From CAZRDB01 sp964598695 (lineage in GTDB: Bacteria; Armatimonadota; Zipacnadia; UBA1398): a stretch of DNA of 19,775 nt. The DNA lies in the NCBI GenBank assembly GCA_964598695.1, contig CAZRDB010000084.1, positions 1-19,775 of the forward strand, read 5' to 3'. The notes under the pieces are model-generated. The model searched no databases. It was not told the DNA's origin and worked only from the letters and a program-made list of their open reading frames with translations. The translations under genes and the position numbers were made by a program. Every line of letters starts with the position of its first letter. Positions within the stretch are counted from its first letter, which is position 1. This document shows positions 13,801-19,775 of this stretch, one piece after another.

Positions 13801-16800
13801 GTGCTCGGCCTGCCCGCGGCGTGGCGTGTCCGCCTGGTCGTCGCCTCGACAGTGGCGCTTCTCGCGCTGTGCTCCGGCGCCCGCGGCCAGGCCGCACAGG
13901 GCCGTTACTACGCCCACACGGCCGTCGAGGACCGGTACGGCGTCATCGCCCCCTGGTACACCGCGCCGAACGGCCCCTGGGACTGGCGCATCCGCATCGC
14001 GGCCGAGACCCTCCGCCGCTACCCGTGGGTCGCCCCGCCCGAAGCCCTCGCGCCGGCGCCCCACTACATCTACAACGGCTCGTGGCGCATCACCGACCAG
14101 GGCGAGATCTCGATCCCCGAGCAGAGCGACTGGGCCAACGGAGACCTCGGCCAGCGCGTCGCGTGCGTGATCTGGGCCCTGCGCGACTACTACCGCTACT
14201 CCGGCGATCCGACGGCGCTCGCGCACATCGACCGCGCCGCCCTGGTGCTGGTGCGGCACAACCAGACCCCGGCGACGCATGCCTGGCCCCGCTTCCCGAT
14301 CATCTGCCCGACACGGGGCGCGTCGTACGGCCGCGCCGATCCCCACGGCTTCATTCAGCTCGACCTCGCCGCCTGGGCCGGCAGCGAGCTGGTGCGGGCG
14401 TACAAGCTCACCGGCAACCGGGAGTGGCTCGATGCCGCCCGCCACTGGGCCGATGTCCTGGCCGCCCACTGCGACCTCAGGCCGGGCGCCGACCCCTGGC
14501 CCCGGTACGCCAACCCCGAGGATGTCCCGTGGGGGGCCGAGTACAACCGTATGACGGGCTCCGTGGTGTTCCTCGTCGAGCTGTACGACGAACTGCTGAG
14601 CGTCGGCTGCGCGGGCGAGGGCGGATGCTACCGCACCGTCCGAGCCGCCGGCATCCGCCACCTGCGCGACCGCGTCCTGCCGCGCTGGACCGACAACGAG
14701 AGCTTCGGGCTCCACTACTGGGACTGGTCCAACCCGTGCGGCACCGGAGGGCTCTCGGAGACCGTCGCGACCTACCTGATGACCCACCCGGACGAGTTCC
14801 CCCACTGGCAAAGCGATGTCCGCAACATCCTCACGCTCCACATCAACCACACCGGGGTCTCCCAGTACTCGAACGGCGACGTCTACAGCGGCGCCTGGTG
14901 CTACCCCGAGTCGGCGGCCTGCTGCGGCCGCTCCCTGTGGTACGGCCCCCTGTGGCTGGCGAAAGCCTACGGACGCTACGGGGCGTTGACCGGCTCGGAG
15001 TGGGCGCGTGAGATCCAACGCCGCGCCGCCATCATGGGGACCTACGACGGGCTTGAGACGGGCGTCGTCGAGGATTCGATCGACGGCGGCTGCGTCGCGG
15101 CGGGCGAGTGGTTCAACCTGGCGCACCCGTGCGCCCTGCTCGCGCTGCTCGAGAACATGGTCTGGCGTCCGGAGATCATGGCCCCCGCGCGCGAGAACCA
15201 CCTTCTCGACGCGGGCTCCATCGTGCAGCGGATCGTCTACGGCAAGGGCCGGATCGAGTACACGCTGTTCGACGCCCCCCCGGGTCGCCTCGACCTCCTC
15301 CGGCTCTCCTACCGGCCGGGCCTCGTCACGGCCGATGGCGCGACGCTCGCCCCACGCCCCCGCCTCGACCGCGGCGGCTACACGGTGGAGCCGCTACCCG
15401 GGGGCGACTGCCTCGTGCGGATCCGCCACGACGGCGCACGGACCGTCGTCATCGAGGGCCCCGACCCGCAGGAGGTGCTCGACGGCGACGAACTGGCCTG
15501 GACCGGCGCGTGGGCCGAGACGGCCGACCCCGGCGCCCCCGGACGCTACGCCACGACGGCCGGGGCGGCTCTCTCGTTTGGTTTCACGGGAAACCAGTTC
15601 CGCATCGTGGGCCGCGGGGAGCCCGAGGGCGGTCTCGCCGAGGTCACCCTCGACGGTCGGAGGGAGCTGGCGGGTCTCGACACGTGGTGCCCCGAGAGCC
15701 GCGACCGGCAGGTGCTCTACTCCAAGAGCGGCCTGCGCGACGGCCCCCACACCGTCCGGGTGGTCGTGCGCGGCGAGGGCAACCCCGCCTCTCGCGGCAC
15801 GCGGGTGACCATCGAGCAGGTCCAGACCTCGGCCGCGACGGCTCCCCCATGCCCCTACGGCGAGGGCGGCGGCCCGACCGAGACCCAGCGACTCGTGTTC
15901 GGGCGCACCGCGCGGCCCGACTACCGCGACCGCGAGGGGCACACGTGGCGTCCGGGCACGGAGTTCGTCGTCCGCACGGCCCACAACACCGACTCCGTGC
16001 GCCGCACGTGGTGGACCGAGCCGCGCAGCGCCTCCGTCGCCGGCGCCGACGACCCGGAGTTGTACCGCTACGGCGTCCACGGCAGGGACTTCACCGTCTG
16101 CTTGACCGTCGGGCCCGGCCGCTACCACCTCGTGTTGGGGCTCGCCGAGAGCCGGGACGTGCCGGCGACCGAGCGCGCGATGTCGGTCTTCGTGAACGGC
16201 ACGCCCTGGCTCGCGAGCCTGGACATCGCCGCAACCGCGGGCGGCCCCGGCCGCGCGACGCGCCTCGTGCGCGACGGCATCGAGCCCGTGCATGGCGTGG
16301 TCGCGGTGCGGTTCGTGGGTGAGTACGGCGCCGACGCCATCGTGCAGAACCTGGCGCTGGCGCCGGGGCCGGGCCCCGAGGGCGCCCGCCCCGTCTCGCT
16401 CCCCCTGGAGCCGGTCTCGGGGAACCTGCTGCTCAACCCGGGCTTCGAGGAGGGCGTCTACGGGATCGGCGTCTCGAAGTCGTACACCGATTCCGTCTAC
16501 GGCTGGATCTTCACGAACGTCGGTGAGGGCCGGGCCTACCTGTGGACGGAGAGCACCGACCCGGGCGACTACGAGGGCCCGGGAGTCCCGTTCATCCGCT
16601 CGGGCCACGAGGCGGGACGGATCCAGGGCGACGGAGACGCCCGCTCCCGCCTGTGGCAGGAAGTCCCAGTGCGGCCCGACGCGCTGTACCTCGCGACCGC
16701 GTACGCCTACACTGCCGATCAGGACGGCACGGGCTTCGGCGCCGCGGAGACGGATGGGGTGTGGCTCCTGGTTGAGGAACTCGACGCCGGCGGCAACGTG

Positions 16801-17100
16801 GTCGCGACACACGCCTCGGAGCCGCTGCGCGGCGGCGGCGCGACCAACCGGTATGTGCCGCTTCGTGTGGGGCTTCGCACCGGAACGCACACGACCCGGG
16901 CGCGGTTCGTGATCGACTCCACGGTGGCCGCGCCGTGGCGGAGCGGCCACGTCACCGTCGACGACTGCGCGCTCCTCGGCCCGTGGCCCACCTGGCGTGA
17001 GCGCTACGGATGCGACCGGCCCCTGGCCGGGGAGGGCCGAGCGCTCGTGTGCGGGCCGGTCTGCAGCGCCCGCGCGAGTGGGCCGGTCGGGTGGGAGTAG
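13801..17100 (+). CDS. Large secreted multidomain protein: helical toroid-like domain, malectin-like and CBM-like domains
   Basis: 1,099 residues from GTG 13801, which lies 7-8 nt after AGGGAG and begins a good signal peptide (RVRLVVASTVALLALCSGARGQ). Residues about 35-480 are helical with repeated Trp/Tyr-rich helix pairs and motifs such as SDWANGDLGQRVACVIWALRDYYRYSG, the look of an (alpha/alpha) toroid found in many glycoside hydrolases, lyases and epimerases. About 590-676 is a beta-sandwich of the type attached to glycosidases (LSFGFTGNQFRIVG; SGLRDGPHTVRVVV). About 697-855 resembles malectin (WRPGTEF; YHLVLGLAES; MSVFVNGTPWLASLDIAATAGG). About 875-1060 resembles a CBM4/9-type module (NLLLNPGFEEG; LWQEVPVRPDALYLATAYAYT). 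It probably binds and processes a polysaccharide outside the cell. The catalytic family and substrate are not assigned. The MBL-fold gene follows after 10 bp. Confidence 0.82.
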   Translation: MLGLPAAWRVRLVVASTVALLALCSGARGQAAQGRYYAHTAVEDRYGVIAPWYTAPNGPWDWRIRIAAETLRRYPWVAPPEALAPAPHYIYNGSWRITDQGEISIPEQSDWANGDLGQRVACVIWALRDYYRYSGDPTALAHIDRAALVLVRHNQTPATHAWPRFPIICPTRGASYGRADPHGFIQLDLAAWAGSELVRAYKLTGNREWLDAARHWADVLAAHCDLRPGADPWPRYANPEDVPWGAEYNRMTGSVVFLVELYDELLSVGCAGEGGCYRTVRAAGIRHLRDRVLPRWTDNESFGLHYWDWSNPCGTGGLSETVATYLMTHPDEFPHWQSDVRNILTLHINHTGVSQYSNGDVYSGAWCYPESAACCGRSLWYGPLWLAKAYGRYGALTGSEWAREIQRRAAIMGTYDGLETGVVEDSIDGGCVAAGEWFNLAHPCALLALLENMVWRPEIMAPARENHLLDAGSIVQRIVYGKGRIEYTLFDAPPGRLDLLRLSYRPGLVTADGATLAPRPRLDRGGYTVEPLPGGDCLVRIRHDGARTVVIEGPDPQEVLDGDELAWTGAWAETADPGAPGRYATTAGAALSFGFTGNQFRIVGRGEPEGGLAEVTLDGRRELAGLDTWCPESRDRQVLYSKSGLRDGPHTVRVVVRGEGNPASRGTRVTIEQVQTSAATAPPCPYGEGGGPTETQRLVFGRTARPDYRDREGHTWRPGTEFVVRTAHNTDSVRRTWWTEPRSASVAGADDPELYRYGVHGRDFTVCLTVGPGRYHLVLGLAESRDVPATERAMSVFVNGTPWLASLDIAATAGGPGRATRLVRDGIEPVHGVVAVRFVGEYGADAIVQNLALAPGPGPEGARPVSLPLEPVSGNLLLNPGFEEGVYGIGVSKSYTDSVYGWIFTNVGEGRAYLWTESTDPGDYEGPGVPFIRSGHEAGRIQGDGDARSRLWQEVPVRPDALYLATAYAYTADQDGTGFGAAETDGVWLLVEELDAGGNVVATHASEPLRGGGATNRYVPLRVGLRTGTHTTRARFVIDSTVAAPWRSGHVTVDDCALLGPWPTWRERYGCDRPLAGEGRALVCGPVCSARASGPVGWE

Positions 17101-17110
17101 GAGGGGAACG

Positions 17111-17896
17111 ATGACTGAGATGGACCGAATCCGCGCGCTGGCGCTCCGCCCCGACGAGGCGGCCGTGTGGCGCCTCGGCCAGGCGAGCTGCCTCGTCAAG
17201 GGGCCCGGGGCGACCGTGGCGATCGACCCCTACCTCACCGACTCCGCCGGCGCGCTGGACCCCGCGTTCTCGCGGCTCCTGCCCGTGCCGATCGAGCCGG
17301 AGGATCTCGAGGTCGAGGTCCTCGTCACAACCCACAACCACCTCGACCACCTCGACCCGGAGACACTCCGGCGCTACGGCCACAGCCAGACCACCTGGTT
17401 CGTCGCGCCCCACCTCGCGGCGACGGCGTTGGCCGAGGTCGGGATCCCGGCGGAGCGGATCCGGATCATCGATGTGGGCGACCGGGTGGAGGTCGCGGGT
17501 GTGTGGATCTCCGGCTGCTACGCCGTGCCGACCGGCGCCGACGTGCTCGACACGACCGGCTACCGGCTGGAGTTCGCCAACGGGCGGACGCTGTACGACG
17601 CCTCCGACACGGCCTTCAGCCCGCTGCTGCTGGAGGCGGCGCCCGAGGCCGAGGTGCTGCTGGCGCCGATCAACGGGAAGTGGGGCAACCTCGGCCCCGA
17701 GCAGGCGGCCGAGCTGGCGGCGCGCGTCCGGCCGCGGTATGCGGTCCCGAACCACTACGACCTCTTCGCGCTGAACCGGGAGAACCCGGAGAGCTTCCGC
17801 CACTTCCACGCGGCGCGGTGCGAGGAGGGCGAGTGCGTGATCCTGCCCGTCCTGGAGCCTCTGATCTGGGGCGACCGCCGCGGGCCTCGCCGATAG
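17111..17896 (+). CDS. MBL-fold metal-dependent hydrolase (UlaG-like)
   Basis: 261 residues. The ATG at 17111 follows AGGAGGGG with about 5 nt spacing and lies 10 bp after the previous stop, so the two genes are probably cotranscribed. The metallo-beta-lactamase signature THNHLDHLD gives His75, His77, Asp79 and His80, the classic two-metal HxHxDH site. Further metal or fold residues are likely in LYDASDT (about 161-167) and PNHYDLF. The early strand WRLGQASCLVKGPGATVAIDPYLTDS is typical of the UlaG/YcjY-like branch, which includes L-ascorbate-6-phosphate lactonase. It lacks a signal peptide and should be cytoplasmic. A role in hydrolysing a lactone or phosphate ester of the sugar released by its neighbours fits the context but is not shown. 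Confidence 0.9.
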   Translation: MTEMDRIRALALRPDEAAVWRLGQASCLVKGPGATVAIDPYLTDSAGALDPAFSRLLPVPIEPEDLEVEVLVTTHNHLDHLDPETLRRYGHSQTTWFVAPHLAATALAEVGIPAERIRIIDVGDRVEVAGVWISGCYAVPTGADVLDTTGYRLEFANGRTLYDASDTAFSPLLLEAAPEAEVLLAPINGKWGNLGPEQAAELAARVRPRYAVPNHYDLFALNRENPESFRHFHAARCEEGECVILPVLEPLIWGDRRGPRR

Positions 17897-17897
17897 C

Positions 17898-19124
17898 CTA
17901 CGGGCCAGCCTCGCCGCTCGGGCGGCGGATCGTGAGCGGCCGGCCGCACTGGCTGCACTTCGCGCGCAGGCCCCCCTCGGGGATGCGGTCGACCGGCACG
18001 CGGAACTGGTTGCCGCAATCGACGCACTTGCCGGTGAGAATGCGCCGGGGCTCCGGGGCGGCGACTGGCTCCGCGGCCTCCGGCAGCTCCGTCGCGTCGC
18101 CCTCATCGTGCGGGAGCGGCTCCTGCGCGACGGGCGTCTCGACGATCGCGCCGCCAGGGGCCGGGCCGGGCATGCGCGACTGCAGGTTGAAGCCGCACTT
18201 GCGGCAGACGGTGAAGAAGCTCTCGGCGTTCGGCTCGCCGCAGGCGGAGCACAGGACGATCGTCCGCTCCGAGTACTGCAGCCCCTGGCAGCGGGTGCAG
18301 ACGAACTTCGGATCGCGGTACATGCGATAGAGGGCGAGGATCGCGTTGCGCGGCATGAAGAGGCTGCTCATCTGGGCCCGCTGCTTCACGATCCGCTCGT
18401 AGTCGGGGTTGAACATGCGCTGCATCCGGCAGTCGAGGCAGGTGCGGAGCGCGCGCGTCTCGTAGCCCTCCCGCAGGTCGCTCTGACGGACACACCGGTT
18501 CCACAGATCGGCCTCCTCGGCCGCGAACTCCAGGGTCGAGAGCCAGGTCTCCGGCTGGAACGCCTCGCGCGAGGCGCCCGGCGATCGGCCCTGCGCGAGC
18601 GCGGTGCCCGCCTGCTTCACCCACGAGACAACCTGGCCGACCATGCCGCTGCCTCCGTGCTGCTGGGTGAGAGTGTTCGAGCACTGGTAGACCTTGGTGT
18701 ACAGCGCGTGGGCGAGCACGGGCGGGATCCCGGCCCGCTCGGCCAGCGGGGGCTCGTAGACGATCCCCGAGAGCACATCGAGCACGTCGGAGACATCGAC
18801 GAAGTTGGCGACATTGGCGCCTGCGACGGCCCGATCGTGTACGCTCACGGCCACCGCCTGCTGCGGGTAGGCCGGCGGCGGCGCGGGAGCTGGAGGGATG
18901 GGCACGGGGGGCGGCGCGGGAGCCGGAGGCACGGGCGGCGCCGCGGGAGCCGGAGGCACGGGCACGGGTGGCGCCGCGGGAGCCGGAGGCACGGGCACGG
19001 GTGGCGCCGCGGGAGCCGGCGGGGGAGGCGCGGCGCCCGGCGCGGCTTGCGCGACCGCCGTGCCACAGCGATGGCAGAACAGGGCATCGGCCACGAGACC
19101 GGCGCCGCAATGGTGGCAGTACAC
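17898..19124 (-). CDS. Multi-zinc-ribbon protein with Pro/Ala-rich repeat linker
   Basis: 408 residues. The GTG at 19124 follows GGAGG with 8 nt spacing. The N-terminal zinc ribbon is CHHC-CHRC (Cys 3, 6, 17, 20). Residues 31-87 are almost entirely Pro, Ala and Val, in 11-residue steps encoded by a DNA tandem repeat. Residues 95-210 form an unrecognised helical domain. More Cys pairs follow at 229/232, 276/279, 292/295 and 307/310. The C-terminal finger (CVDCGNQFRVPVDRIPEGG; AKCSQCGRPLTI; Cys 367, 370, 390, 393) closely resembles the MJ0042-type zinc-ribbon domain. There is no signal peptide or membrane span. Fourteen paired cysteines imply three or four zinc sites. Its role is unknown; such architectures often mediate protein contacts. 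Its stop is one base from that of the convergent MBL gene. Confidence 0.85.
   Translation of the reverse strand: MYCHHCGAGLVADALFCHRCGTAVAQAAPGAAPPPPAPAAPPVPVPPAPAAPPVPVPPAPAAPPVPPAPAPPPVPIPPAPAPPPAYPQQAVAVSVHDRAVAGANVANFVDVSDVLDVLSGIVYEPPLAERAGIPPVLAHALYTKVYQCSNTLTQQHGGSGMVGQVVSWVKQAGTALAQGRSPGASREAFQPETWLSTLEFAAEEADLWNRCVRQSDLREGYETRALRTCLDCRMQRMFNPDYERIVKQRAQMSSLFMPRNAILALYRMYRDPKFVCTRCQGLQYSERTIVLCSACGEPNAESFFTVCRKCGFNLQSRMPGPAPGGAIVETPVAQEPLPHDEGDATELPEAAEPVAAPEPRRILTGKCVDCGNQFRVPVDRIPEGGLRAKCSQCGRPLTIRRPSGEAGP
18883..19019 (-). repeat. Tandem repeat, 33-bp period (one 27-bp unit)
   Basis: On the plus strand, units beginning GCGGGAGC start at 18883, 18916, 18943, 18976 and 19009. Spacings are 33, 27, 33 and 33, with the last copy partial. 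The units from 18943 and 18976 are identical or nearly so. The repeat is in frame and encodes APAAPPVPVPP-type steps of the zinc-ribbon protein linker, so copy-number change would alter linker length without breaking the frame. Confidence 0.85.
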
Positions 19125-19157
19125 CTGTCATCCCTCCGTGCCGGATCGGCTCGGCCG

Positions 19158-19775
19158 CTACTCGTCCGAGCTGTAGTCGCTCGCGCCGCTGTCGTAGCCG
19201 GAGTCGTAGCTCGTGTCGTACCCTCCGGCGTCGTAGCTCGAAGCCGCATCGTCGGCCGCGAGGCTCGCGTCCCATGCCGCGTCGTTGGCGGCATCGGCCA
19301 GTCCCGTCTCGACCTCGCTCTGGACCTGGTAGCCGACGAGGGTGGCGTCCTCGGTCGAGAGCCAGTTGTTGGGGTCGGAGCCCTGGTCGAGCTCCTCGCC
19401 ATCGGTGAACTGGTCTCCGTCGCTGTCGCGGTTCACCGTGTCGGTCCCCAGCTCGTGCTCCTCGACATTGGTGACGCCGTCGGCGTCGCTGTCCAGCTCG
19501 GGGTGGTCGCGGGCGATCCAGTCGAAATCCTCGATGCCCGTCCCGGCGGTGAGCACGTCCATGTTCTCGATGCCCTCGCCCGTGTCGGGGATCCCGTCGC
19601 CCGTGGTGTCCTGGAGCGAGACGTCTTCGTAGCCGTCGTTGTCGATATCGCCCTCGACGTAGTCGATCTGTCCGTCGCCGCTCGCGTCGATGAGACGCAC
19701 GTCGGCGTAGCCGTCGCCCGTGGTGTCGACGGTGTCGATGACCTGGCCCCACGAGGGATCCTCGGGGGTCTCCGC
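19158..19775 (-). CDS. Asp-rich calcium-binding-repeat protein (N-terminus cut by window edge)
   Basis: 205 residues are visible up to the stop. The frame remains open through the right edge, so the start is missing. The visible part carries at least five DxDxDG-type loops: DTTGDGYAD, DASGDGQID, DIDNDGYED, DTTGDGIPD and the pair DSDADGVTNVEEHELGT / DSDGDQFTDGEELDQGS. The last pair is the thrombospondin type 3 / EF-hand-like form in which the next repeat follows after TD or SDP. Such repeats bind Ca2+ and are typical of secreted or surface proteins. The C-terminal 45 residues are rich in Asp, Ser, Tyr and Gly (SYDSGYDSGASDYSSDE), without cysteines. A GTG at 19700 is not a real start because the repeat pattern continues upstream of it. 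The zinc-ribbon gene follows 33 bp downstream. Confidence 0.85.
   Translation of the reverse strand, partial: AETPEDPSWGQVIDTVDTTGDGYADVRLIDASGDGQIDYVEGDIDNDGYEDVSLQDTTGDGIPDTGEGIENMDVLTAGTGIEDFDWIARDHPELDSDADGVTNVEEHELGTDTVNRDSDGDQFTDGEELDQGSDPNNWLSTEDATLVGYQVQSEVETGLADAANDAAWDASLAADDAASSYDAGGYDTSYDSGYDSGASDYSSDE

Noticed and set aside
15394..17199. A 601-codon minus-strand open frame opposite the large secreted protein
   Set aside because: It shows no domain, signal peptide or conserved pattern. The plus strand has clear malectin-like and CBM-like modules there.

Overview
The window is a very GC-rich (about 70% by eye) bacterial stretch with 15 protein genes, two cut by the window edges. 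It has no RNA genes, insertion sequences or CRISPR. The organism is most likely a member of the Planctomycetota or a close relative. The evidence is the DUF1549/DUF1553 - DUF1501 - PPC-domain operon, the Tat-exported Gfo/Idh/MocA oxidoreductase, and the large secreted multidomain carbohydrate-active-type protein. No 16S or marker gene is present, so this is inference from gene families.

Layout. (1) Positions 1-4754, minus strand: a three-gene operon for exported proteins, DUF1549/DUF1553, then DUF1501, then a PPC-domain protein that starts at a TTG and runs out of the window at its C-terminus. (2) Positions 4887-8045, minus strand: a signalling island read in the order NarL-type response regulator, CheW, GAF-domain protein, CheY-like protein, single receiver. 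It has no CheA, MCP, CheB or CheR. The regions upstream of cheW and of the GAF gene are collinear copies of one regulatory block. (3) Positions 8281-11082, plus strand: a VWA-domain lipoprotein, then a membrane-anchored coiled-coil protein. (4) Positions 11097-13618, minus strand: two Gfo/Idh/MocA oxidoreductases separated by a strong GC hairpin. (5) Positions 13801-17896, plus strand and divergent from (4): a 1,099-residue secreted protein (helical toroid-like domain plus three beta-rich carbohydrate-binding-type domains), followed 10 bp later by an MBL-fold hydrolase. (6) Positions 17898-19775, minus strand: a multi-zinc-ribbon protein with a tandem-repeat Pro/Ala linker, preceded by an Asp-rich calcium-binding-repeat protein that enters from the right edge.

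How the parts may fit together. Blocks 1, 4 and 5 look like the exported and sugar-processing equipment common in this phylum. Block 2 is a regulatory unit whose inputs and kinases must lie elsewhere. Most genes have a clear purine-rich Shine-Dalgarno sequence, often GGAGG-type. Several starts are GTG or TTG, and I set them from SD spacing and protein-family fit. No gene-free stretch exceeds about 235 bp. The largest gaps (7160-7394, 8046-8280, 6459-6646, 13619-13800, 5742-5882, 4755-4886) are described among the features or findings. Long open frames opposite or out of phase with these genes are by-products of the base composition.
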